Shown piece after piece: positions 17,213 to 26,454 of a DNA stretch of 64,000 bases (its first letter is position 1; each line of letters begins with the position of its first letter). Both the position numbers and the translations under genes were made by a program. The notes beneath the pieces were generated by a model. It saw only the letters and a program-made list of their open reading frames with translations. It had not been told where the DNA came from and searched no databases. Source of the stretch: CAZBMD01 sp964493325 (GTDB taxonomy: Bacteria; Babelota; Babeliae; Babelales; RVW-14); assembly GCA_964493325.1 (NCBI GenBank), contig CAZBMD010000009.1, positions 1 through 64,000 of the forward strand, read 5' to 3'.

Positions 17213-18027
17213 TGATTGCAATTATCGCGGGCACGGGCGATCTTCCTGTCGAAGCAAGCAAAGCACTTTTAGAGCGCAATGACCCATTTTTTGTCATTGC
17301 GCTTTTCCCTGAAAACAATCTTGTAGCGCTCCAAAATATCCTGCAGGACAAGGCTGAAGTTATTGCTCAAGAGGTTTACAAGGTTGGTCAGATTCTTAAA
17401 CTGCTTGAATCAAAAAAAACCTCTCAATTATTGATGATTGGCAAGGTAGATAAAAGTAACCTCTTTCATCACCTCAAGCTTGATTGGCTTGCTATCAAAA
17501 TACTGGCATCCCTTGTGGGCAAAAACGACGCAGCTATCATGGAGCGCATCGTTAGTGAATTTACCAGCAGAGGTATAGAAGTTTTGCGTCAGGACGACGT
17601 TCTTGGCAGCCTTCTTGTTCCTCCTGGCATTCTCACAGGATCTGTAGATGTAGCCCTGCAGCAAGATATTGATTACGGCATTAAAACAGCAATTGCATTG
17701 TCCCGCATTGATGTTGGGCAAACTGTTGTTATCAAAGACAAAATGATCATGGCCGTAGAAGCCATAGAAGGGACTGATGCCTGCATTCGTCGCGGTATTG
17801 ATCTTGGAAAAAATGATATTGTTGTTTGCAAAGCAGCACAAAAATTTCACAATACCAAGTTTGACCTGCCAACCCTAGGACCATCATCGCTTGCAAACCT
17901 GCAACCGGGAGAGATTAAGGCTATCGCTTGGTTATCTTCTCACACTCTTATTGTTAAAAAAGAGGCGTTTGTTGCTCGAGCGCGCGAACTTGGTATCACG
18001 CTTATTTCTGTTGCAAGCTCAAACTAA
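17212..18027 (+). CDS. lpxI: UDP-2,3-diacylglucosamine pyrophosphatase LpxI
   Basis: LpxI (DUF1009) hydrolyses UDP-2,3-diacylglucosamine to lipid X and UMP, replacing LpxH in many bacteria. The 271-aa product has the family N-terminus (IAIIAGTGDLPVEASKAL), the central GKVDKSNLFHHLKLD, and the C-terminal region with GTDACIRRG, VVCKAA and DLPTLGPSSL. The ATG overlaps the stop of the oxidoreductase gene by one base, indicating translational coupling. With lpxA upstream and lpxB at 42.6 kb, several steps to lipid A disaccharide are in this window; lpxC and lpxD are not. Confidence 0.95.
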   Translation: MIAIIAGTGDLPVEASKALLERNDPFFVIALFPENNLVALQNILQDKAEVIAQEVYKVGQILKLLESKKTSQLLMIGKVDKSNLFHHLKLDWLAIKILASLVGKNDAAIMERIVSEFTSRGIEVLRQDDVLGSLLVPPGILTGSVDVALQQDIDYGIKTAIALSRIDVGQTVVIKDKMIMAVEAIEGTDACIRRGIDLGKNDIVVCKAAQKFHNTKFDLPTLGPSSLANLQPGEIKAIAWLSSHTLIVKKEAFVARARELGITLISVASSN

Positions 18028-18146
18028 AACAATACTCCTCCCCTTTTATTCACACCCTTGTGCTCATTCCAATTTGCTTTAGACTTGAAAGTGCACGCGA
18101 AGTTGCACCAGTTTTTGCTCATTAAAAAATTGAGAAAGGTGAATTT

Positions 18147-18683
18147 ATGAAGGATGCCATCCAAATTATCACGCTTCCGCCATCACGATGGCGCGAATAT
18201 AAAACACTCCGATTACACGCAATCATGCAAGACCCGTATGCGTTTGAACGAACATACGATGAAGATGCAGCGCTCCCCGATAGTGCATGGAAGCAAAGCT
18301 TGCGTGACGCCCAAGACGGCAAAAATCACTATCTTTTATTTGCAGAACACTCAGGAATTTTAGTCGGCATGGCAGAAGCTCTTGTTGAAGACAACAAGAT
18401 TACACAACATAGAGCGCGCGTTATTTCAGTCTATGTTTTGCTCGAAGCTCAGAAAAAGAGTCTGGGGAAAATGCTAATGACTGCTTTACTTGAAAAACTT
18501 GAGCAAGACCAACGCATCACGCTTGCAACGCTTCTGGTTAATGAACAGCAACTTGAAGCAATAAAATTGTATGAGTCTGCAGGATTTAAATCGATTGGCA
18601 CTATTGAACAAGCGCTCTGTTTTAATGGCGAGTGCCATAATTCTGCACTGATGACAAAGGTTTTAAAGGTTACAGCTCCGTAG
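18147..18683 (+). CDS. GNAT family N-acetyltransferase
   Basis: A 178-aa GCN5-related acetyltransferase. The acetyl-CoA region shows RVISVYVLLEAQKKSLGKML (motif A, a slightly altered Q/RxxGxG/A) and the C-terminal ATLLVNEQQLEAIKLYESAG, typical of Rim-like GNATs. AAAGGTG lies 5 nt before the ATG. It stands alone between the lpx cluster and a strong terminator. The substrate cannot be deduced. Confidence 0.85.
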   Translation: MKDAIQIITLPPSRWREYKTLRLHAIMQDPYAFERTYDEDAALPDSAWKQSLRDAQDGKNHYLLFAEHSGILVGMAEALVEDNKITQHRARVISVYVLLEAQKKSLGKMLMTALLEKLEQDQRITLATLLVNEQQLEAIKLYESAGFKSIGTIEQALCFNGECHNSALMTKVLKVTAP

Positions 18684-18691
18684 TATCAAAT

Positions 18692-18733
18692 TAAAAAGAG
18701 CTGCTTTGAAATAATCAAAGCAGCTCTTTTTTT
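18692..18733 (+). terminator. Rho-independent terminator after the GNAT gene
   Basis: A long stem, AAAAGAGCTGCTTTGA paired with TCAAAGCAGCTCTTTT around a 5-nt loop, followed by seven more T or near-T positions. The A/T arms also give a T run on the - strand, so it can serve the opposing gene at 18751. Confidence 0.88.
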
Positions 18734-18750
18734 ATTTTATTTTTTTAATA

Positions 18751-21252
18751 TCAAGCAAACCAACCTGTTACTTTTTTTATTCCAACTGCATCTGCTAATC
18801 GAGCATACCACGGACCTTTTTGGCCTTCTGGCAAACCACCTCGTGACCAAAAATAATTAGTTGCTACCGCCTCTGTAACAACACCTCCAATCCATTCACC
18901 ACACATGCCAGCCAAATTTGCACGAATCGCATTCATGATATTATCGATCACCAAAGCAATGTCCTCAGGGTCTCGCTCAAATGTACGAAGAATTTTTAGA
19001 GCCTCATGCATGGTAAGCATTTTTAAAGAGGTAGTTCCTGGAATGGGATTAACCAAATGATTAATTGCAAAATAAAGAAGAGAGCGATTTTGTTCAATTG
19101 GGTCAACAGTATCACTCTCAACGTAACCTCGAAGCTTGAGCTGCGCAATTATTGACTCTCTCATCGGTGAATTTATATCAAAGCACTCAAGCAAAATCGC
19201 CTTGATTTCATTAAGAGTATCTTCAAATTCAGCAGAAAGCTCTTTTTTAGAATCATAATAATCATCAAGGGTGTCTGGAGAAATTAACCAAAATGCTTCA
19301 AGAATTTCAAATAAGACATCTGCTCCCATTGAGAGTGTAGAACCGATTGCTTTTTCATAGCGATGAAATGCTTTTCTACCCCAAAACCCACCAACACTGG
19401 TCGCCGTATAACTAAGTAATTTTTGTTGAAAATACAGCTTAAACAAATTATCAGTAGGATGGGTTCCTAGCCATAATTGTTTATTCTCCTCATCTGAGTA
19501 ATAGTTTTCCAAATTTTTCCCAAATGAATATTCAAAGGTATTTTGGAATATGTCTATCGATTTTATTTCTGCTACATTATTTACCCAAGGAACATTATTT
19601 TTGGCAACCGTTTCTAAAAGCAAAAAATCTAGAAGCGAAGAGGCTACAAGATTGACTATTTCTGGCTTAAGTACACCCATTGAATAATCATAGGCTATAG
19701 CTATATTTTTTGTCTTAATACTTTTCTTGACAGCAGATTCTGCAAAATCACTCAAATAGTCTTTACCTTGGTAAATAGCATAAACAATCGCTCTTCGCAT
19801 GTGTTTATCTTTGTTTGGCCAATCAAGAAGATCAACTTTTTCATCATTCATATATCGTTCAACTATATGATAATAAAACCAGGCAGTCCCTATTTTTTCT
19901 AGAACACGCACAAAACGACCTGGGCGACGAACATATGCTTTTGGATTAAATAAAATTGGTAATGCTTGCGCTGCTGCCATAATATTGAGTTGTAGAAGCA
20001 TATGGTGATCAAGAGGTTTTATTAATGGCTGCGCGCCAATTAATCGAGTAAAAAGCTGCGTATTCATTAAATCAGTACGCTGATTAAAAAACATCCAGCC
20101 TGATAATGCACCAGAAAATATCCAATCAGCGATATACAATTTTGATGTCCGGTCAACTTTTTTGCCTTCCATGCACAAATCATAAAAGCCATGCCCAACG
20201 TAATATCCATAGGTAATCATCTTAAAAATAGTATACCGATCATTAGTCACTGTCACATCTGCATTATTCTTGATACGCTCAAAAGCAGCAAGAGCATTTG
20301 TATATCGCTTGAAGATTTTAAGAAAAAATTCGCACGCATTACGCAGTTCAACATCTCCGGAACCATCGCATTCAAGGCTTTTTTGTTCCAAAAACGTCAC
20401 CATGCCTTTGATCTTGCCATGCATAGCCTCAAACTCTTCATTAACCAGATCAAGCATAAGCTCAGAAAGCCGATTACTATTTTTTTCGTATGTTGCTTGT
20501 AAAAAAGTTCTAAAGGTTTTTAGTTCATTACAAAAGGCAAGATCAGGAGCTTCTTGAGTACAAAGCTGCTCTTCCAGAACAATAAGCATATCAAGCATTG
20601 CCTTGAGATCATCGCGAGAAAGATACAGAATTGGCATCATCATACCCTGAAGCATCTGCTGGGCCTGCGCAGTTAAATTGGCCATCTGCTCTGGGCCACC
20701 CGGCTTTAATATCGCATCGTCGGCACCCTGGAGCAACATCATAAAGCTACCGTTCATGAGCGACTGATGGCAAGCGGCAAGAAGATTAAGAAGCTTCTTT
20801 TTTGCTTCACCTTCGAGAGAAGGAAGGCCTGGGTTTCTAATTATATACTGCAAGGCATTCTCGCAATGAGCACCAATAACTGCAGTGATATTCATAGATC
20901 CAATTATATCTTCATATAATTTTTCTGTTTCCAACAGAACATCACGATAATCGCTTGGCAGCAATTGTAAATTTTTCTCACGCGCACGAATAAATTTTTG
21001 CTGATTTTCTCTAAAAAGTATGGTTAAAAATTCTTTCAGATCAGCTTCGTTCTGATCATCACTTTTTGCTAAAAAAGCATTCAACATGTTCTGTAGAGCA
21101 ATTTCGGCGCTATTTTCTTCTTCTTGTTCTGTTTTACTTGGGGTATCCTGCACGGCATCTGCTAGGCCGAAAATGGGACCTTGCATTAATAAGCTAAAAA
21201 CACACAAAAATATAGATAAAAACCGCAATCTTGCTGTGACATATATTGTCAT
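18751..21252 (-). CDS. Large secreted protein of unknown family (833 aa)
   Basis: I do not recognise this protein. AAGGAG lies 4 nt before the ATG, and an N-terminal signal segment is present (residues ~8-30, RFLSIFLCVFSLLMQGPIFG). The mature part begins with an acidic linker and is then mostly helical: residues ~50-330 have helix-rich, charged sequence, and a middle part contains amphipathic or hydrophobic stretches (LYIADWIFSGALSGWMFFNQ, and ALPILFNPKAYVRRPGRF). The C-terminus (WYARLADAVGIKKVTGWFA) looks like a defined module. The lack of enzymatic motifs and the size suggest a structural, membrane-associated or host-directed protein; none of these is demonstrated. It is transcribed alone. 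Confidence 0.6.
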   Translation of the reverse strand: MTIYVTARLRFLSIFLCVFSLLMQGPIFGLADAVQDTPSKTEQEEENSAEIALQNMLNAFLAKSDDQNEADLKEFLTILFRENQQKFIRAREKNLQLLPSDYRDVLLETEKLYEDIIGSMNITAVIGAHCENALQYIIRNPGLPSLEGEAKKKLLNLLAACHQSLMNGSFMMLLQGADDAILKPGGPEQMANLTAQAQQMLQGMMMPILYLSRDDLKAMLDMLIVLEEQLCTQEAPDLAFCNELKTFRTFLQATYEKNSNRLSELMLDLVNEEFEAMHGKIKGMVTFLEQKSLECDGSGDVELRNACEFFLKIFKRYTNALAAFERIKNNADVTVTNDRYTIFKMITYGYYVGHGFYDLCMEGKKVDRTSKLYIADWIFSGALSGWMFFNQRTDLMNTQLFTRLIGAQPLIKPLDHHMLLQLNIMAAAQALPILFNPKAYVRRPGRFVRVLEKIGTAWFYYHIVERYMNDEKVDLLDWPNKDKHMRRAIVYAIYQGKDYLSDFAESAVKKSIKTKNIAIAYDYSMGVLKPEIVNLVASSLLDFLLLETVAKNNVPWVNNVAEIKSIDIFQNTFEYSFGKNLENYYSDEENKQLWLGTHPTDNLFKLYFQQKLLSYTATSVGGFWGRKAFHRYEKAIGSTLSMGADVLFEILEAFWLISPDTLDDYYDSKKELSAEFEDTLNEIKAILLECFDINSPMRESIIAQLKLRGYVESDTVDPIEQNRSLLYFAINHLVNPIPGTTSLKMLTMHEALKILRTFERDPEDIALVIDNIMNAIRANLAGMCGEWIGGVVTEAVATNYFWSRGGLPEGQKGPWYARLADAVGIKKVTGWFA

Positions 21253-21482
21253 AAAACTCCTTATGTGCTATCCCCGCGCGATTCTTCTTCCGAGAGAAAA
21301 ACGCCAATGTACAAACAATAGTATGAGTTTTTTTCTGGCTTTTTAGGCGCAAAAAAATTCGCAAAGTTAAGTATGCCATTGAGCAGGGCTATGTCAAGGT
21401 AAACATCATAAGAGAATTTGATTCATCAATACGCAATAAGTCTATTTAATAACAACTCTTAATGCGTATTTTTTAATTGAAA

Positions 21483-22595
21483 TTAATTAATGCGAATGGA
21501 GCGAATTGCATTGACAATAAATCCAATCATGCAAAGTAAACTTATCAAAGCAGTTCCCCCGTAACTGATAAACGGCAAGCTCAACCCCTTGGTTGGCACC
21601 ACACCCGTTGTAACCATCAAATTGATGGCTGCCTGAATACTAATGAATAAAATGAAGCCCAGGCTGGTAAAAAAAGTAAACATATCATCAATGCGCAAAA
21701 TAAGACGCAAGCCATAAAAACAAAAAAGAGCATACATCACAACAATACTCACCGCCCCAACAAAGCCAGTTTCTTCGGCAATAATTGAAAAGATAAAATC
21801 AGTATGCTGCATCGGCAGATAGAAAAATTTTTGCTTTGAATTAGAGACCCCAAGCCCCCACGTTTGTCCCGAGCCAATGGCTATCAGCGACTGAATAATC
21901 TGAAAGCCTCGCCCCTGTGGGTCACTCCATGGATTGAGAAAAATTAAAATTCTATTCATGCGGTAGGCCTTGCTCATAATTAAAAAAGCTACCGCAGGGA
22001 GTGACAGGGCAACCGTATAAAAAAGGTGTACCGGTCTAAATTGCGCAACAAAGAACAAGCCAAAGGCTACTGATAATATAGTTACAACCGACCCAAAGTC
22101 TGGCTGTTTTAAAAGAACCGCTGAAACTATTCCCAAAATCGCAAGAAAAGGAAAGTACCCCCGCCAAAATGATTTAAGCCCATGCTGCTTTTTTTCTAAA
22201 AAAAACCCAAGGTACATGAATAAAAAAAGTTTTAAAAGCTCACTTGGCTGCATGCTTATGCCGCCAATCGAAAGCCAGCGGTTGGAACCATGCATCTTGA
22301 GCCCAAATGCAGGAACGAAAGTAAGACAGGTCAGACCAAGCGAAAATAGAAAAAGGTAAGGCGAGAGACGACGCCACCACAACAAAGGGACCGTTGCAAA
22401 AATACAAAAACCACAAAGCCCCATGCCAAAATAGAATGCATGTTTTTTGAGAAAATAATGAGCAGATCCAAATTTTTCTAGAGCGAATACAGCGCTTGAA
22501 GAATAAACAAAAACAAACCCAACCAAGAGCAGCAGCATAACAATTGACAAGAAAATACGTAGATCAGCTTTGACTTTACGATACGGCAATTCCAT
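21483..22595 (-). CDS. ftsW: Peptidoglycan glycosyltransferase FtsW (SEDS family)
   Basis: SEDS polymerase that builds septal peptidoglycan from lipid II with a partner class B PBP. The 370-aa product has about ten membrane segments, the extracellular GSNRWLSIGGISMQPSELLKL block, NPWSDPQGRGFQIIQSLIAI, and the C-terminal signature KGLSLPFISYGGTAL. FtsW rather than RodA is favoured because the gene follows murD directly, as in canonical division clusters. AGAGG lies about 9 nt upstream of the ATG. The rest of the cluster (mraY, murG, ftsZ) is absent from the window. Confidence 0.93.
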   Translation of the reverse strand: MELPYRKVKADLRIFLSIVMLLLLVGFVFVYSSSAVFALEKFGSAHYFLKKHAFYFGMGLCGFCIFATVPLLWWRRLSPYLFLFSLGLTCLTFVPAFGLKMHGSNRWLSIGGISMQPSELLKLFLFMYLGFFLEKKQHGLKSFWRGYFPFLAILGIVSAVLLKQPDFGSVVTILSVAFGLFFVAQFRPVHLFYTVALSLPAVAFLIMSKAYRMNRILIFLNPWSDPQGRGFQIIQSLIAIGSGQTWGLGVSNSKQKFFYLPMQHTDFIFSIIAEETGFVGAVSIVVMYALFCFYGLRLILRIDDMFTFFTSLGFILFISIQAAINLMVTTGVVPTKGLSLPFISYGGTALISLLCMIGFIVNAIRSIRIN

Positions 22596-22642
22596 AACGC
22601 AGCACCTCTTTGGTAAAAAAACTTAGAAACATATCAGTCTTT

Positions 22643-24124
22643 TTACTGTACCGTAGGCATGGAACTCAGAACAAGCTCTTGAAAAATTTTTCCACGCTGT
22701 TTGTAATCTTTGAATAAATCAAAACTTGCACCACTTGGCGAAAAAAGAACAATGTCGCCTGCCACGGCTGTAATCTTGACATCTGCAACAATTTCATCAA
22801 GCGTTTCGAAATAATTAAAAGAGGAAAAATCGGCACAATCTTTGCCAAAACAGTAGATTTTTTTGATAGCTGCTTGCTGCTTTAAAAATTCGGCAAGAAC
22901 AGAACGATTAACCCCTTTACTTAGGCCTCCCAAAATGAGAATAAGCGGCCTATGTAAAGCTGCAAGTTTTTGAACCGCAGCCTGTGTTGCTTGCACAACT
23001 GTTGATTTGGAATCATCGTAAAAATCGATATTGTTGATTGATGCAAAATGTTCTACACGATGATGATGATTTGAAAGACCTTCAATGAGGTCATGGTGTT
23101 GCCGTAAAAAAAATTTAATAATCGCTACAGGCATCCCAGCTGCATTCAACGCCGCAATCACCTGAAGCCAATTTTGTACAAATGTTATCGAGGACAAATC
23201 ATCAACCGCCATAATTTTGTGGCACTGCTTAGTTACATAATCACGCAGAACAACCCAACCTTGCTGAACAAAAATCAACTTTATATTCGGCTGATATTCA
23301 AGAATGTTTTCTAAATTTTCATCGGTTAGACTCGTTACAATAAGAGTACTTTTTAAATGTGGTAACTTTTCATAAAACAACGCCCCAACTTCGCCTTTTA
23401 AAATATCTGCAGCAATAATCGCAGCACTTCCTTCTCGCTGATGAGCAAAAAGTGCAAATTTTGCTTGAAAATAATTTTGCATTGTTTGATGACGATCAAG
23501 GTGATTGGGATACAAATTGGTCCACACAGCAATATCAGGAGCGCATCGATTGCTCAATTCAAGTTGCCAACTTGAAAGCTCAAGAACTGCGCATGCATAT
23601 TTATCATCTTCAGCTGCAAGATCGAGCATCGCTGTACCAATATTACCGCCCACAGCAACCGTACATTGTTGTGAATTTTGAGAACAAACCAGAGAAGCAA
23701 AGCGCTCTTTGCAAGCAAGCGGCAATAGCTCGCCAATCAATTTTGTTGTCGTAGTCTTTCCCAGTGTTCCGGTGACAGCAAAAAGAGGCTTTTTAAAAAA
23801 TAGGCTAAAAAAATCAAGCTCACATAACATTTTATTGGAAAACTGTAGAAACGCATTGATGTTGATACCCGGACTGGGAATGATAATATCGCATGAAGTG
23901 AAAAACTGCTCAAGCGATGCTTGGCTCGCCTGGACAATACATGCTCCTTGTTCTTGAATTATGTCACGTTCGGCATCATCCAGCAATCTTGAGTCCCAAA
24001 CGTAACAGGTAAAATTGGGAAGCAACCCCAGAATAGCCATGCGCTTATCGCAACGATGCTGTGTAAGAAATGAAAGAACCGATTTCCCGACAATGCCAAA
24101 ACCGACAATCCCAACTTTTTGCAT
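22643..24124 (-). CDS. murD: UDP-N-acetylmuramoylalanine--D-glutamate ligase MurD
   Basis: Adds D-Glu to UDP-MurNAc-L-Ala in the cytoplasm. The 493-aa protein has an N-terminal Rossmann domain (KVGIVGFGIVGKSVLSFL), the ATP loop TGTLGKTTTT (Leu where Asn is usual), GGNIGTAMLDL, ELSSWQLELS, NLYPNHLDRH and the C-terminal DDSKSTVVQAT with LGGLSKG. These are MurD markers rather than MurC, E or F. The ATG at 24124 is chosen because GGAG sits 7 nt upstream; a TTG two codons earlier would overlap it. It lies 19 nt after hldE and 47 nt before ftsW. Confidence 0.93.
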   Translation of the reverse strand: MQKVGIVGFGIVGKSVLSFLTQHRCDKRMAILGLLPNFTCYVWDSRLLDDAERDIIQEQGACIVQASQASLEQFFTSCDIIIPSPGININAFLQFSNKMLCELDFFSLFFKKPLFAVTGTLGKTTTTKLIGELLPLACKERFASLVCSQNSQQCTVAVGGNIGTAMLDLAAEDDKYACAVLELSSWQLELSNRCAPDIAVWTNLYPNHLDRHQTMQNYFQAKFALFAHQREGSAAIIAADILKGEVGALFYEKLPHLKSTLIVTSLTDENLENILEYQPNIKLIFVQQGWVVLRDYVTKQCHKIMAVDDLSSITFVQNWLQVIAALNAAGMPVAIIKFFLRQHHDLIEGLSNHHHRVEHFASINNIDFYDDSKSTVVQATQAAVQKLAALHRPLILILGGLSKGVNRSVLAEFLKQQAAIKKIYCFGKDCADFSSFNYFETLDEIVADVKITAVAGDIVLFSPSGASFDLFKDYKQRGKIFQELVLSSMPTVQ

Positions 24125-24143
24125 GCACAATCTCCAGCTAAAT

Positions 24144-25595
24144 TTATAGAGTCCTACTCATTGCGCTGATCGTCCGAGTTGTTGATTTTCCAGGCACCAA
24201 ATCAATGATATGCACCGATCCACCAAGTCCTGTAACAAAATCATGTCCCACAATTGTTTCTGGAACATAATCTCCTCCCTTGACCAAAATATCTGGACGC
24301 AGGTATTCGATAAGCTCTAGAGGAGTATCTTGACCAAATGAAACCACAAAATCAACCATATCCAGGGCTGACACCATTGCAGCTCTTTCTGCAAGGTCAT
24401 TCACCGGACGCTGTGAACCCTTAAGTCTTTTAACTGAATCATCGGTATTTAAGGCAACAACTAAGATGTCGCCTAAACGTTTTGCTTCACGTAAAACATG
24501 AACATGTCCAGAGTGCAAAATATCAAAACAACCATTAGTCAAAACCATTTTCTTGCCATCTGCACGCAACCAATCTAATTCTATTTTTAGTTGAGCCCAG
24601 TCAGAAAAAACTTTTTTTGTCGACTCTGCATGAGTGTCAAGTAATTCTTCAAGACTAACCGCATACGTCTTGAGATGCGAAACAGCAACTGCTGCAGCCG
24701 CATTGGCAAGCTTGAGACAATCTTCAATAGGTAATGCAGAAACAAACCCAATCGCCAAAAATGCACACACCGTATCACCCGCTCCCGTGATGTCATAAAC
24801 CTCTTTTTGAACAGCAGGCGAAATAATATGCTGCGTTTGCGAGACAAATTGCATACCCTGCTCTCCCTGAGTAATAATAATGCCCTTGAGAGAAAGCAGA
24901 GAGCAAATTGCTCGAGCATTGCTAACCAAATCATGAAACGGGAACAGGCCATGGGCTTCGAGCAGCTGATTAAATTCTTTTAAGTTTGGCTTAAGGTAAT
25001 CAACACCATAATATTTCCCAAAATGAGGCCCTTTTGGATCAACCAAAATGATGCACCCAAGCTCTCGAGCCTTTTCGACCACGTGAGCAACAACGGCCGG
25101 CGTCACAACACCTTTAGCGTAATCTGATATCAGAACAATGCTCCCTGGAACCATTAATTTATTGATACGACTAATAATTTCTTTAAATTCCCAATCGTTT
25201 AATTCAAAATCATCTTCGGCATCAACACGCAACATCTGATTACTTTTTGCAATCAATCTCTTTTTACTTGTTGTTGATCGATAGGGGCTTTTGATCAAAC
25301 CTTCATGCGAGATTTTTAAATCATCAAGCATGGACACAATAGCTACGCCCTCTTTATCACAGTCTCCAACAAGGCCAACCAATTGGACATTAAATCCAAT
25401 ATGTTTACAATTGCCAGCAACGTTAGCAGCGCCACCAAGAGAGCGATCGCATTTTTGTATTTTTATAACAGGAACCGGAGCTTCTGGCGAAATACGACTA
25501 ACATCACCAAAAAGATACTCATCCAAAATGATATCGCCGATAATCAGTACATCTTTGGTATCGCTCGATTTCAAATAATTTATTATTTTTTTCAT
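24144..25595 (-). CDS. hldE: Bifunctional heptose kinase/adenylyltransferase HldE (RfaE)
   Basis: HldE phosphorylates D-glycero-beta-D-manno-heptose 7-phosphate at C1 and later adenylates heptose 1-phosphate, giving ADP-heptose for the LPS core. The N-terminal PfkB/ribokinase domain shows GDIILDEYLFGDVSRISPEA, LGGAANVA and the catalytic TGAGDTVCAF. The C-terminal nucleotidyltransferase domain (from ~residue 345) has TNGCFDILHSGHV, with HxGH at 361-364, and VKGGDYVPE. At 483 aa both domains are complete. AGGG lies 7 nt before the ATG. It heads the hldE-murD-ftsW group. The presence of heptose activation implies an LPS core beyond lipid A. Confidence 0.96.
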   Translation of the reverse strand: MKKIINYLKSSDTKDVLIIGDIILDEYLFGDVSRISPEAPVPVIKIQKCDRSLGGAANVAGNCKHIGFNVQLVGLVGDCDKEGVAIVSMLDDLKISHEGLIKSPYRSTTSKKRLIAKSNQMLRVDAEDDFELNDWEFKEIISRINKLMVPGSIVLISDYAKGVVTPAVVAHVVEKARELGCIILVDPKGPHFGKYYGVDYLKPNLKEFNQLLEAHGLFPFHDLVSNARAICSLLSLKGIIITQGEQGMQFVSQTQHIISPAVQKEVYDITGAGDTVCAFLAIGFVSALPIEDCLKLANAAAAVAVSHLKTYAVSLEELLDTHAESTKKVFSDWAQLKIELDWLRADGKKMVLTNGCFDILHSGHVHVLREAKRLGDILVVALNTDDSVKRLKGSQRPVNDLAERAAMVSALDMVDFVVSFGQDTPLELIEYLRPDILVKGGDYVPETIVGHDFVTGLGGSVHIIDLVPGKSTTRTISAMSRTL

Positions 25596-25740
25596 GTCAT
25601 AACCCTAAAGGTGAGAGAATTTCGTGATAAAGATCAGAATTTCCCGATATTGTTGCCGCAAAGAAGGCAATTCAGTATGGTGGTAACTACTTGTGGCAAT
25701 GATACTCAAATTTAATTAAATGAGCAAAGGAGAAAAACGT

Positions 25741-26370
25741 ATGAAATTTCAGATTTCTTACAACACGACAGATCTTGCGCAAGCTTTGGATCTTGCAAAA
25801 AAAACCGCAGAATACGCAGATATCTTAGGAATCGGATCACTCCTCCTACTCAAAGAAGGCGTGAATGCAATAAAAGTTTTTAAACAAACTTTTCCGAACA
25901 AAGAATTATTTGCAGAAGCAAAAATAATTGAAAAAGCTGATGATGCTGTTACCATTCTTTCTCAAGCTGGCGCTAACTATGTTTCTATTCTTGCCGGCAG
26001 CTTTCATGTCACCATCAAAAAGGCAGTGGTAGCTGCAAAAGCATTTGATACTAAAATTATTTTTGATTTATTTGATGCGCAAGCATCTGGACAATCAGCT
26101 GCTGATGCAAGAGCGCTTGGCGTTCATGCAATCATGCTCCATCGCACTCCCGCCGTTGATGAAATGGTTGAAGCAGAAAATGAATGGCGCAATGTTCGCG
26201 ACAACACCACACTTCCTCTGTTTGTAACAGGAAAAATAGATCTTTCAAATATCAACCACCTACTTGCTCTAAAGCCACAAACAGTGATGATTGGTTCGGC
26301 AATTAGTAAGGCGAATGATCCAGCAAAAACTGCCGCTCAGTTCAGAGAACTGATAAGTGGAAAAGAATAA
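25741..26370 (+). CDS. Orotidine-phosphate-decarboxylase-superfamily protein (HPS/KGPDC-like)
   Basis: A 209-aa TIM-barrel protein resembling 3-hexulose-6-phosphate synthase and 3-keto-L-gulonate-6-phosphate decarboxylase: DILGIGSLLLLKEGVNAIKV, the core strand LFAEAKIIEKADDA, ANYVSILAG, MLHRTPAVDEM and VMIGSAIS near the phosphate site. The superfamily signature DxKxxD reads ExKxxE here (EAKIIE), so the metal- and substrate-binding acids are kept in charge but lengthened. AAAGGAG lies 8 nt before the ATG at 25741, excluding an upstream in-frame ATG. It is divergent from hldE and has no ribulose-monophosphate-pathway partner (PHI) nearby. The actual reaction is open. Confidence 0.7.
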   Translation: MKFQISYNTTDLAQALDLAKKTAEYADILGIGSLLLLKEGVNAIKVFKQTFPNKELFAEAKIIEKADDAVTILSQAGANYVSILAGSFHVTIKKAVVAAKAFDTKIIFDLFDAQASGQSAADARALGVHAIMLHRTPAVDEMVEAENEWRNVRDNTTLPLFVTGKIDLSNINHLLALKPQTVMIGSAISKANDPAKTAAQFRELISGKE

Positions 26371-26454
26371 TCTGCTGCTCTCTACCAATTTTTTTTAAAT
26401 TGATGCACTAAAAATGATGATGACAAAGATAGCAACCCATCAACAAAACTATTA

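Noticed and set aside
21483..22595. RodA instead of FtsW
   Set aside because: SEDS motifs do not separate the two, but direct linkage behind murD favours FtsW.
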